In this document: one piece after another, positions 49,501-59,331 of the stretch
Layout of the letters: every line of letters begins with the position of its first letter
How positions within the stretch are numbered: position 1 is the first letter of the stretch
NCBI GenBank assembly: GCA_032209605.1
Contig: JASFXZ010000001.1
Location: forward strand, 32,740,619 to 32,804,618
Length of the DNA stretch: 64,000 nt
Source of the DNA: Mactromeris polynyma
Taxonomy: Eukaryota > Mollusca > Bivalvia > Venerida > Mactridae
Direction of reading: 5' to 3'
Notes under the pieces: model-generated
Databases searched by the model: none
Told to the model about the DNA's origin: nothing
Seen by the model: only the letters and a program-made list of their open reading frames with translations
Position numbers and translations under genes: made by a program

Positions 49501-52490
49501 TTCTCACCGAAATACAGTATACTAGCCATCAGCTTCTATGTTTTACCTTTAAACCATAATGCATAATGGAATCATAATCGAAGATTCCAAATGTTTCAAC
49601 ATTGTCCGTCTCTTTTTCAAAGGCCGAGTATAGACCTGAAAGTGTGTATACATACATGTATTTATATATATAATATGTCTCCAAACCAGATATTTTGCTT
49701 CACACCACAGAACACATGAGATTGTCACAAGTTCTTTCCCCTTCTATATTCCTTCAGTTGTATATTTATATGTAGTATAAGGATATATTTAATGTTTGGA
49801 GTGCAATTTCAGCAGCGGAAAGTGGTCATGTGTAATAAGCGTTAGACCTCTTGTACTATATATACATAATTTAAAAAAAGAATGGATATAAAAGGGGAGA
49901 GAACTCGTGACAGTCTCCTATGCCACATCGCTATAGTGATTTACTTAACACTATAATTATTTTTCCATGCACTTTCGTTTTCCATAGCTTACAAAGGGGT
50001 ATGTCGTCATCCTCTTAAGCAATTGATAATGTTCGTAAGAATGAATGTTAGACATGACACAGATTAAAGTTTGAAGCAATTTGAAAACAGCTGGCATATT
50101 TTACCTGAAATCATATTCTCCTCATTAATCCTCACAAAGTCATCTCTTATTGGACTTGTGTGTTCATGTAACATCCCGATAGCATGACCTATTTCATGTA
50201 GACATGTTCTCTGTAAAAATTGAATTACGACAATGATTATCATTTCCATGACAACCTACACCTTTTTACATATATAGTAAGGAAAGGACGACATTAATCA
50301 ATATTCGAAATTCTGATTTCTAATTGATGAATCGTTTCGTCCATCGAATTGTATGTAGAATAAAGTGATGTCATTTCCTCATACGTTGAACAATGCATAT
50401 TGATAGAGCGGAGTATGAAATATGAGTTGGCCATTTTATTTTGTTGCTACTGACATCTATAAATTTGGTTTCTATAGCAACAACGCGTAATTAGATTTAA
50501 CAAAATGAGTATGTACTTTGAAATGCATAGTATGCAATTATGATATATTCACATGTACACATGAAGTACACCGAGCGTTACATCAAACACCAGTTGTTAA
50601 AACTGTAATGTTCGCTATATTTAAATTCTGTGTAACATTAATATACAACGAAAGAATAAGAATAAAACTACGACTGAAGTTAAACTAAAACATCAGCTAC
50701 AAACCCAACCACAGCAAGTTATTCTTTGTCCATTTCTTCTGGTATTCCCTATTTGGGAAAAGCATCTATAATAGATACAATATTTTATCAAACGCCTTAA
50801 ATGTTGTATAATTTCACAACACCATTTATGATTATATACAAAAACAACATTTAAATGTTATAAAAGATGTTGCTTTCGTCAGTTAGATGACAGAATAACT
50901 CTTTTGCATATAAATAGATAAACGTTTTGAGGCACAGTGTGTATAACTTTTCTCAAAAGTTCACTGGAATTGCAAAACACGCATCTGATACATATATTTG
51001 TCGATGATAGCGAAATCTCGGCGCGTTGGATAGGATATACCCGAAAGACGATTTACCTTTAAAAACAACATTCGAAATTACCTTCTCGTATGTAAACAAA
51101 ATAAAAATAGTTCTTCAAGATTAAGGTAACAATTTACTGTATTTTCTGTTCGAATATCAGATAGTTGTTGTGATCCAGTTGGTATTGTGTTGCCGTGTTT
51201 GACGTCCATGGAACGAACTTGATACACGAGTACTTCTCATACAATGGAAACACGTTCTCCTGATAATCCTTTCTTTTATCTTTAGCTAAAATATGTGATA
51301 CATGAACACCTTAGTAAAATCCGTAATTGGGACCGAAAAGTTCTCAGTGGACCGAAATACAAACAACAATTCATAGTTCTAACAAGCAACCATAAAAGTC
51401 AATGTAAACAAGAAGTTGATAGCACCAACATAATATACTTAAAAACGCAGTATTATTAAATGTGCATTAACACTAAGATGTCATGATGGAATTATTCACA
51501 ATGGATATCAAATGATCCAGATTAAGATGGTCTTAAAGCAAATGGGTACTTTATACAGTACTTCTCTAATCGAACATCACAAAATACCTAAATATATTTA
51601 CATGTACATTAACACTGTGAAAACATTAAACATTTTACTATTTTGCTCAGAAATCAAATAATTGAATCTGATCCACATAAAATCAGGATCAATTTTTAAA
51701 AAATCGGTCTGAACTTATTAATTTCCATTTTTTTTCTAAATAAATACGAGAGCTGAATTTAAAAGAATAAAGAACTTTGATTTTTTATATATCTACCAAA
51801 TAATGTAAAATGACATAAAAACTTTTCAAAGTTTCGAACGAAACTGTATTTGATCTTGATCCTTGGCCTGAAAACTATGTGTTGTGAACACGAGACCCGT
51901 GTACAATAATACTTAGAATATTAATACAACTTACGCAGAGTATCGTCGAAAGTGTAAGGCACAATACCATGTGTCCATCGAGTCCTTTCCGATGCTTTAA
52001 ACAAACGTTTCACCCTTGATAGGCGCTGTACAGTGAAAAACACATAATACATTTAATTCATGTAATCTAAGTTATGTTTCTGTCATTTTTGTCTTACTCT
52101 TCCTAAGTATGCAATATTTCCAGTTTCAAAATATGTTCATTTCATATTTATTTTTCATATGAAACTAGTCTTAAAGTACAAATGCAATTATATTAGTACA
52201 GTATAACTATGTCCTATAAATCTTTATAAGTATGTGTATTTATTCAAGTGACAGAATTTTAAAGAAGACATTTCCAAAAATGCGTTCAAAGATTTATCAC
52301 ACACAACATTGGTTTTGCAACTCGAACACTAAACACATGCATTCTGAACATATAAATTCCTATTGAAAGTATGAAACTACATTGACAAAGATTTACTCAA
52401 AATGTGAATATTTCCTACCAACGATTCATCATCAGTCATCCCATAACTGAACGCAAATAATGCTACAAACAACGAATAGAAAACGATCAT
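40582..52490 (-). CDS. Secreted astacin-EGF-CUB-kringle-ShK-CCP-CTLD protease (18 exons)
   Basis: Exons, in transcript order: 52490-52419, 52025-51935, 51285-51138, 50765-50705, 50210-50105, 49635-49547, 48834-48705, 48245-48114, 47538-47429, 46958-46840, 46084-45960, 45653-45521, 45076-44958, 44248-44111, 43730-43554, 42913-42742, 41980-41877, 40697-40582. All phases chain: 713 codons plus TAA. Signal peptide 1-17. Astacin zinc-protease domain about 40-232: CIKFVPW, HEIGHAIGMLHE with catalytic Glu, and Met-turn SIMHYG. EGF-like 234-265; CUB about 278-394; kringle about 398-476 with NYCRNPD and WCYT and an extra cysteine pair; six-Cys ShKT about 480-516; four-Cys sushi/CCP about 527-582; C-type lectin domain about 585-710. 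Astacins cut extracellular proteins; the added modules suggest binding to matrix, lectin or surface ligands (inference). The propeptide is short with no visible FxGD switch. The 44111 donor could instead be 44114. Confidence 0.9.
40865..41155. repeat. 26-bp minisatellite with a CACGTG in most units
   Basis: Eleven units of about 26 bp, CATGATACCACGCCATAGAC then ACGTGA, just inside the last intron of the astacin gene. Eight units contain CACGTG, one TACGTG and two CATGTG. Since 26 is not a multiple of three, several - strand frames of 84-113 codons cycle through it; none is real. Confidence 0.92.
41348..41783. repeat. TA-flanked MITE, long copy with nested palindrome
   Basis: It starts CTGTTCAAAAGTGATAACC after a TA and ends TTTTTTGACTGG before a TA. 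Its ends match the cleaner element at 42375-42593 (both have an ACAAAATGGC word near the right end and GTCGACGTTAACC/GTCGACTTAACC inside). The extra length is mostly the hairpin at 41481-41590 and following DNA. It sits in the last intron of the astacin gene. Confidence 0.6.
41481..41590. repeat. Near-perfect palindrome with 39-bp arms
   Basis: Arms at 41481-41519 (TATCGACACATAGATCTCGG...) and 41552-41590 are reverse complements with a couple of mismatches, separated by 32 bases. It would form a stable cruciform or RNA hairpin and looks like a small fold-back insertion inside the surrounding MITE. Confidence 0.85.
42375..42593. repeat. TA-flanked MITE (Tc1/mariner-type ends)
   Basis: An 11-bp terminal inverted repeat, CTGGTCAAAAG, opens the element at 42375 and its complement CTTTTGACCAG closes it at 42593. 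Both ends are flanked by TA, the target duplication of the Tc1/mariner superfamily. It lies in the intron between the two CTLD exons at 42.8 and 41.9 kb. Confidence 0.75.
44330..44395. repeat. Direct duplication of about 32 bp
   Basis: CCAATGAGCAAGGCATAGTG followed by TGGAATCAT occurs twice in tandem in the intron downstream of the kringle exons. It is a small recent duplication with no visible function. Confidence 0.8.
44555..44875 (+). repeat. SINE-like element with (ATTC)n tail
   Basis: A head with a B-box-like GCAGTTCGAGCTC (near 44590) is followed by about 200 bases of unique body and a tail of at least nine ATTC repeats (about 44807-44870). A tRNA-related promoter plus a simple-repeat tail is the usual layout of molluscan SINEs. 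It is in an intron of the astacin gene, on the opposite strand. Confidence 0.5.
45411..45536. repeat. 61/62-bp tandem duplication carrying a splice donor
   Basis: CGATTGAATCAAACTCTACA starts at 45413 and 45475 and the copies run to about 45472 and 45533. The duplicated unit contains the end of the first kringle exon and its GTAAGT donor (read on the - strand), so identical donors exist at 45521/45520 and 45460/45459. The proximal donor keeps the kringle in frame; the distal one would add 61 bases and shift the frame. Confidence 0.85.
48386..48480 (+). repeat. tRNA-like SINE fragment
   Basis: Contains AGACTGTCAACCTGAAGGTC and GTAGGTTTAACTACC, resembling the anticodon and T-arm part of a tRNA-derived SINE head. 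The A-box half is weak. It lies in an intron between the astacin and EGF exons. Confidence 0.35.
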
Positions 52491-52548
52491 TGTGGCTAGT
52501 TAATGATATTGTCAGAGACAATTCTGTTTATTCTTGGAAAACTCCGTC

Positions 52549-52557
52549 TTATATATA
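52549..52557 (-). promoter_or_regulatory. TATA box of the astacin gene
   Basis: On the - strand the sequence reads TATATATAAG, 59 bases upstream of the start codon at 52490. A start site about 30 bases downstream would leave a short 5' UTR. This supports the chosen first exon, which encodes a clean signal peptide. Confidence 0.6.
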
Positions 52558-52559
52558 GC

Positions 52560-53190
52560 AATTCGTATTGACTTTTCTAAAATGACATCTCATAGTAAAA
52601 GTGTCATTTGTCCATTAAGAATGGTTTCATGTCATTTAAACATCTTTAATGAGTTGTATTTTTATGAGTAGTAATTAACCAATTATGACTAATTGGCATA
52701 TTGGAAAAATACCAATAACCTTTATACTTATCCAGAAGTATATTATGTTTAGGTGATATTCTCATTTCTGCTAACAGAAGTCCGTACACAAGTATTTACC
52801 TTTAATGTCTCTTTCTCATAGAAGTACATTAGTAAATAAGGTCTTACTGTTTTGTATTTTTGTTAAGCCCCAACTTCGGTTCGCAAAACCTAGCTACCTA
52901 TTCGAAACAAACACAAAGTTTCGTTTTGAAAAAAAGCAAAACTAGATAAAAAATGTTTCAATGAGGTTAACATGATAAAAATGAAAATAAACAAATTCTT
53001 TATATAACATTAGAAGTCTAACAGAAAGACTGACAAGTTTTAACTCACGATTTTCAAACATGCAAGTTTTCAAAAATTTTACCAAAACATACGTAAATAC
53101 GACACAGCGGTTACTTCCCTTTGCGATTTTTCAAACTTACGAAAATGTTATATTTTTATTTTTTGGGGGACTCAAAGAGCTTAAAACCTA
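52560..53190. other. Upstream flank of the astacin gene
   Basis: AT-rich DNA containing the distal promoter of the astacin gene on the - strand. I see no exon or defined repeat. Confidence 0.4.
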
Positions 53191-53191
53191 G

Positions 53192-53480
53192 GTGCACGCG
53201 GACGCTTCACAAACATATAAACGGTATGGCCTAAAACATGCAACCTGTTCGGTAAGCTTAGTCGGTAGAGCACACTCTGTTTATCTGAAGGTCGTAAGTT
53301 CGAACACCAGAGCTGAGGATTATAACGGATATATATATATCCACTCAGCACTCACATCTCAAAATGTACTGCCTGATAGTGTCTTATGTTGAGTGTGATA
53401 GTGTGTAATGAATGATGTCACATTTTCAAAGAGATATGAGTGCACTAAAACCCTCATAATCATACTTAAGCATACAAAGA
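53192..53480 (+). repeat. tRNA-derived SINE-like element
   Basis: An A box (TAAGCTTAGTCGGTAGAGCA at 53252-53271) and a B box (GTAAGTTCGAACACC near 53293) form a tRNA-like head. The following body, with ATTATAACGGATA and CACATCTCAAAATGTACT, recurs without a head at about 39860-39960. A head plus a shared body supports a SINE family. Confidence 0.6.
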
Positions 53481-54520
53481 AATGGACCAGAAAATAGTCA
53501 GCCCCTATTTGATAGTATTATACAAATTCTACCCTCAAATGTCCACTATCAGACCATTGACTGGATGGTACAATTTGTCAACGTCCTCCAGTTCTAACTC
53601 ATGTGGGAAGTTGTCAGTTGCTTGCGGGGGAACATGTTTACTAGTACTGGTTGATAACACTGGAACACTTGTTTAGTCAACTGACCATCAAACATAATTG
53701 AAACACTGTTGAAAACGGCATAAAACCCGATAAACTCATGCAACTTCAGCCGTATATAATTATGTATTAGTAGCATACGCATTGGCAGACCAGTGTACAT
53801 GACTTAGGCCCATATTCAGAAACGCTACTCCACTCTCACTCACTGAGATAATCCGGTTTCAATTATCTAACGGTCCGTGCTTTTGAGTGTGACTTCGCCC
53901 TAACTAGAAATTGGTATTCACAAAGGTTAGGGTAGCTGGGGTACACTCGAATGAGTGAGGATTTCTCGAGTGAATGATTCGGCCACTTGACAGTGACTCC
54001 AGCTACACTCAAGTGTCGTTAAATTAAGCAAAATTAAAGTAGTTCTGTGTTTTATATGAGAATTAAACAAACAGATATGCTCGTCTTGATCAGTGTATTG
54101 GCCATATATATAAATGCTGCTATTATTTCTTATCTAACAGTATAAGTGTACATTGTATAATTATTCAGATGAATATAACTAGTAATTGGTTATTCTAAAA
54201 GGTCAGTTTTCGCTAACGATGTGAATAATTAAGATAAACATACGCTACGTGGAGCAGGTGGCATTTTATTCTTTGTCGCTTTATTAATGTCATTGCAAGT
54301 ATTGTTTATGAAATAGTGTTCAAACTATGTTCGTCGAATACGTGTTCGATTGTAACAATTCTCTGCTCCATTTCCTTTTCTGCAATCATTTTAGTCGGTA
54401 TATGTAAATTGTTTCCGAAAGTGTTAACGAGTTTGTTCATTAAAACAGAGTAGATGATTTCGTGAATTGTACTGAATTAGGTTTGATAATCATTCGAAAC
54501 AAGCAAATTCTTTTAATTGA

Positions 54521-55162
54521 TAACCCCCGCCGAATAAACCAAACTAAAGGAAATACAAATCAATTGGTTATGAAATATGCCTCGAAATGTTTCTATTATG
54601 AAAGCAGTAAATTTGAGGACATAGAATAATAAAAGTTTCATCAGTCATGCCCCCCACCCCCAAAGACGTGGGTATTAATGGCATTTTATCTGCATCATTC
54701 CCCAGGATGATGGATGGACAGACAACCCGAAATCATAATACTTTGACCAACCATCACAAGATTTGAAAGATGCAAAGGCTTTTACTCTCCCATTCTCCAG
54801 TGGATTCATTGGGCATTTGATACGCATCATTCCCATACCCATTATTATATTCAAATATCAATGAAATCTGACCAACCAGTACAAATATGTGGTTCCAGCG
54901 AGATATTTTCAATAGATTACATGGTCATTTGAAAAAAACAAAGGGCCATAACTCTGTTATTCATAGGTGGAGTGTGACCCCTTTTGATGGGCATCATTCC
55001 CATATCCATATACATAGAACGTTTCAATGAAATCTGTCCGACCAGTTCCAAGATATCGCTCCGGACGGAAAATGTGCGACATACGGAAGGACGGAAAGAC
55101 GGAAGGGACGGACAAGGCCAAAACAATATCCTCTTCCAAAGCCTTCGTTTCGGCGGGGTATA
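54521..55162. mobile_element. Small TIR element with CGGACGG-type end
   Basis: It starts TAACCCCCGCCGAA and ends TTCGGCGGGGTATA, an imperfect inverted repeat. The right part carries a GACGGAAGGGACGGACAAGG run and the text CCAAAACAATATCC, and the interior repeats phrases such as GGGCATCATTCCCAT twice. It codes for nothing recognisable. This layout resembles abundant non-autonomous elements of molluscs. Confidence 0.65.
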
Positions 55163-55683
55163 ATAATATAATGCGATGATGTATTCATGCTACAATTTTA
55201 TGATACATTATACTGTAGTTTACATTTGTATCTGAAACTAACTTGACTATTTAACGTGTTTTGATGATTATTTGTTGTTCTAATTACAATAAAATTGACT
55301 TTTATCACTCAAGCTGTTACTGTTTTACATGTTCGAATTGATTACAATTTAGTCGCTAAAGGTAACTACACTATTATACATCAATAACTCAATTTAATCT
55401 TATATAATAAGTTTCAATGTTTGTTAGTACAAACAACTAACTAACACACGAATTGTGTATTGTATTATTTTATGAACAGAACATCTCTTTTATTCTCTCA
55501 ATACATGTACACAACATGCAAATATGAGGCATTTACAATTGACAATATAATATATTTTTCGAGGCTACAATATACATTCAAGGTATAGTATTAGTTATAA
55601 ACACTCAAGATTGTTCTCACATTTCAAAAAGATAGACACAAAGTACATTAGTCAAAAAATAATAATTAAATATGAAAAAGATA

Positions 55684-58600
55684 TTACATTCTAACATTTC
55701 GTAGGATAACTTTTACAAATTTACAAAGTTTCAAAAATTCTGATTTGTTGCTAGTGCACATTAACTTTTCTAGCTTAAACATGTTTGGACGTCGATAAAA
55801 GAATGGTTTAATAAACTGTCTTCTATCATTAGAGAATTGTTCGCATTCAAATAAATAATGAAATTCATCCCCAATTTTGTTTCTACAGGAGTTACAAGTT
55901 CTTTCATTAATTGTAATTCTTGACCAGTTTCCCGTTTCAATAGGTAAGCGATGGTTCCTTGTTCTAAATTTGATGAAATTATATAATAAAGATGGTTGTA
56001 GTTTGGATAAATAAGGTTCAATACCGAAAGATTTCTTAAATACTTTGTAAAATGTGTTATTTCTTGAATTTTCAACTAATGAATACCAATTATTTAAGAA
56101 TAAGTCCTGTAATTTTTGTTTAACCGACATCTTTAACCATTTTGCATTTGGGAAATTTTCTTCTGTCCAAACATTTATAAGACCACATTTAATCAGAATA
56201 TGTTTAACATTGAACAACCATGGATACTTTATTTTAAGCATTTCATCGGGTATAGATTCTGTTGATCGAAGAATATTTTTATAAACTGCAGATGATAATT
56301 TCTTTGGTGTGTCTCCACCTTCAGTTACACAAAGTCTTGACCAAAAATAAATTATTTTTTCTTCTATGTCTATTGACAGTGGCATACATCCTGTTTCACC
56401 ATAAACGACATAATTAGGGGTCGACCTTTTTAATTTTAATATATATTTTAAAAATTTTAATTGTACACGTTCTATTAAATCTAGTTTACCAAAACCCCAT
56501 ATTTCAGCTCCATAGAGTAAAATAGGTTTGACAGTTTTATTAAAGAGGTCTATTTGTAAATCTATCGGAAGGTTAAGACGATTAGAATTTTTAATAAGAC
56601 TGTACATTGCCCTAGTTGCTTGGTTTGAGATATGTTTTTTACAACTTAAGAAAGAGCCACTTCTATTGAAATACAAACCAAGATATTTATATTCCTTTAC
56701 GACCTCTATAGCTTCATCTTTGAAAGTAAAATTATACATGGGTTGTCTACCTTTAGCGAAAACAACAATTTTTGTTTTTGAAGTGTTTACCCTAAGCTTC
56801 CAAGTATCACAATATTGTTCATAGGTATTTAAAGCTTCCTGTAAATCATTCGCTGTTTCTGCCATTATTACTGTATCATCTGCATACAGTAAAATAAATA
56901 TTTTTAGAATGTCAAAAAGTTCATTTTGCAGTATTATTCCTTGTATATTACTATTATTTTGGAAGAAGTCTTTTAGATCATTTAAAAATAGTGAAAAAAG
57001 CAATGGTGATAAGTTTTCCCCTTGACGTACTCCAATATTACAAGAGAAGAAGTTAGAAAATTTTGAATTGACCTTTACGCAGGATTTTATATTATTATAC
57101 ATGTTTCTAATTACTTGGAGACACTTTCCGTTAATTTTAGTATTTATTAATTTTTCCCATAGACCGTTTCTCCAGATCGTGTCGAAAGCTTGTTTTAAGT
57201 CGATAAACGAGCAGAATAATTTTCTTTTGTTATTATTTAGATATTGAATAATATGGTGTAAAACGAATAAATTGTCTGCTGTCGAGAAGCCTTTTCTAAA
57301 CCCCGCTTGTATATTGTTTAGAATATCATTAGATTCAACATAGTCAGTTATTCTTTTATTTAGAATACTGGTAAATACTTTCCCTAGACAGCTTAACAAT
57401 GTTATAGGCCTATAATTTTCAGGTTTTGTTATGTCGCCTTTATTTTTATATATTGGATTGATTATACCTATTGTCCATAGCTCTGGGATTACACCAGTGT
57501 CATAAATTAGATTAAAGAGTTTAACATATATAGTTTTCATCAATGGTAACGATGCTTTTATTTGTTCGTTTACTATTTTATCATAACCACTGGCTTTGTT
57601 ATTTTTTAAAGTTTTTATTGCTATCATTATTTCATTTTCAGTAATGGGGACATTTATTTCTTCGTTTATTTCATTTTCTGCGTTATTATTATCATTATTG
57701 TTATTGTAGTTATTATCATTATTAGTAGTGTTTACATTTTTGAAGAAATTATAAAGTTCTGTTAAGTTAGCTTCATTTTTTTGTAATGGCTTTCCATTTA
57801 GGATTTTCCAATATTTTCTTGGATCTTTACTTTTAACAGTTCGCAATTTCTTAATTTTTGAATTTTTGTATTTATTATAAAATTGGTTCAATGTATTTTT
57901 GTAAATTTTAGCATTTCGTTTGAGAGTCTCTTTCGTTACGTTATTCTTTCTTAATTTATAAAGATACTTTGCAGTGTGAAAGTTTTTCCTAGCCTTTTTG
58001 CATTTTGGTCCAAACCAAGAATTTTTATTAGACATACCGGTGTCTCTTTTATTATTTACCGTTGTATATCCGAACGTTTCGCTAGAAGTATTCAAAAACA
58101 ATGTTGATATATCATTGACTATTTCGTCTACATTCTCTTGGGTAAAGTTCGTATCAAGTGTAAGATTATCAAGAGTTTCGTGTATATTTTGCAGTTTGTT
58201 TATATCCAATTTATCTATAAATTCGTTTGCTTTAGTTCTATCCCATAATTTGACAGACGTTTGTTCCTCATCTCGTTCATGGTTGCTTTTACTTAAGTTA
58301 AATGTTAAGTTTAGTTCAACTGGGTTATGGACATCTGAAAACAGTGGACAGTAGTCCAATACTTGCAGTGATGACACATATTTAAAAAGACTAGAGTTAC
58401 AAATAAAGTAGTCAACAACACTTTTACCTTTACATGTGGTTTTCCCAGGGATATCCATATTTGTTCTCCCATTTAAAATGTAAAAATAGTTCAGTTTTAA
58501 AAATTCAAGAAATTGATTCCCATAATTATTGGAGGATTTGTCATCATTTACACGTGTTTTATTTACTTTCGAAGACCTGTCAAACATACTCATTTCGAGA

Positions 58601-59331
58601 TCATATTCTGAGCATATTTCTTCCAAATTTTGGCTGTCCAAAAATTCATTATCAACTACAATATAATCCCGAAGACATTTAGTTCTGGAATTAAAATCCC
58701 CAAATAAACAAAATGTGTCATATTTTTGTGAAAACATGTTAACATCACCTTGGATTTCTAAGAACGGATCTTCTATAGAAAATTCTGAGTACTCTGGTGG
58801 TATATAAAAAATGCCACACACTACATCTTTTTGTGTTTTTAACAACGTTTTTGAAATTGTAAACCATAAAACCAATTTATTATCTGTCTTTTTAACAGAA
58901 ATATGTTTAGATATATCCTTTCTAGCAAGTAAAACAATGCCGCCAGATTTACGTCTGCTAGTAGTAATTCTATTTTTCATAAAAATATCAAAACCAGGTA
59001 CATTTAAAAAATCTAATTCACCACATTTTGTTTCTTGCAAACCTATTATACTATACTGTTTTAAAAGATCAATAAACTCTGGACAAATTAATTTCGATTT
59101 CAGACCACATACATTTAACGAAAGAAATTTGAGTACTTCTGATACCTTTGGTTCAGATAGAGAAACATTTTTATTCAAGTTATATCCCTTATTCTGTATA
59201 TCATCTATCGAAGAAGCTACATTTTCATTAACACTATATCGCGCAAGATTGCCACTAGAATGTTTAACCTGTTCACCCGAGCTAGTGATCCCCCATTGGC
59301 TATTACCATTGTCAGAGGCAGTATAGTACAT
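55684..59331 (-). CDS. LINE endonuclease-reverse transcriptase (intact ORF)
   Basis: One uninterrupted frame of 1215 codons. Residues about 66-345 are an apurinic-type (EEP) endonuclease: SLNVCGLKSK with N73, LQETK with E100, GDFNSR at 211-216, VVDYF at 305-309 and SDVHNPV at 332-338. Residues about 560-830 are the reverse transcriptase: NYRPITLL (639-646), FIDLKQAFD with D711, GVRQGENLSP (767-776) and YADDT (816-820). Near the C-terminus is a Cys-His cluster (CNSCRNK...H...C) of the zinc-knuckle type. The enzyme nicks target DNA and primes cDNA synthesis of its own RNA. No stop or frameshift is present, suggesting recent activity, although no separate ORF1 is seen upstream. It belongs to a non-LTR clade of the Jockey/CR1/I type; I cannot place it further. 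An asparagine-rich low-complexity stretch at 534-552 precedes the RT. Confidence 0.93.
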   Translation of the reverse strand: MYYTASDNGNSQWGITSSGEQVKHSSGNLARYSVNENVASSIDDIQNKGYNLNKNVSLSEPKVSEVLKFLSLNVCGLKSKLICPEFIDLLKQYSIIGLQETKCGELDFLNVPGFDIFMKNRITTSRRKSGGIVLLARKDISKHISVKKTDNKLVLWFTISKTLLKTQKDVVCGIFYIPPEYSEFSIEDPFLEIQGDVNMFSQKYDTFCLFGDFNSRTKCLRDYIVVDNEFLDSQNLEEICSEYDLEMSMFDRSSKVNKTRVNDDKSSNNYGNQFLEFLKLNYFYILNGRTNMDIPGKTTCKGKSVVDYFICNSSLFKYVSSLQVLDYCPLFSDVHNPVELNLTFNLSKSNHERDEEQTSVKLWDRTKANEFIDKLDINKLQNIHETLDNLTLDTNFTQENVDEIVNDISTLFLNTSSETFGYTTVNNKRDTGMSNKNSWFGPKCKKARKNFHTAKYLYKLRKNNVTKETLKRNAKIYKNTLNQFYNKYKNSKIKKLRTVKSKDPRKYWKILNGKPLQKNEANLTELYNFFKNVNTTNNDNNYNNNNDNNNAENEINEEINVPITENEIMIAIKTLKNNKASGYDKIVNEQIKASLPLMKTIYVKLFNLIYDTGVIPELWTIGIINPIYKNKGDITKPENYRPITLLSCLGKVFTSILNKRITDYVESNDILNNIQAGFRKGFSTADNLFVLHHIIQYLNNNKRKLFCSFIDLKQAFDTIWRNGLWEKLINTKINGKCLQVIRNMYNNIKSCVKVNSKFSNFFSCNIGVRQGENLSPLLFSLFLNDLKDFFQNNSNIQGIILQNELFDILKIFILLYADDTVIMAETANDLQEALNTYEQYCDTWKLRVNTSKTKIVVFAKGRQPMYNFTFKDEAIEVVKEYKYLGLYFNRSGSFLSCKKHISNQATRAMYSLIKNSNRLNLPIDLQIDLFNKTVKPILLYGAEIWGFGKLDLIERVQLKFLKYILKLKRSTPNYVVYGETGCMPLSIDIEEKIIYFWSRLCVTEGGDTPKKLSSAVYKNILRSTESIPDEMLKIKYPWLFNVKHILIKCGLINVWTEENFPNAKWLKMSVKQKLQDLFLNNWYSLVENSRNNTFYKVFKKSFGIEPYLSKLQPSLLYNFIKFRTRNHRLPIETGNWSRITINERTCNSCRNKIGDEFHYLFECEQFSNDRRQFIKPFFYRRPNMFKLEKLMCTSNKSEFLKLCKFVKVILRNVRM

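Noticed and set aside
58811..59326. 171-codon frame on the + strand
   Set aside because: It is an antisense shadow of the LINE endonuclease region.
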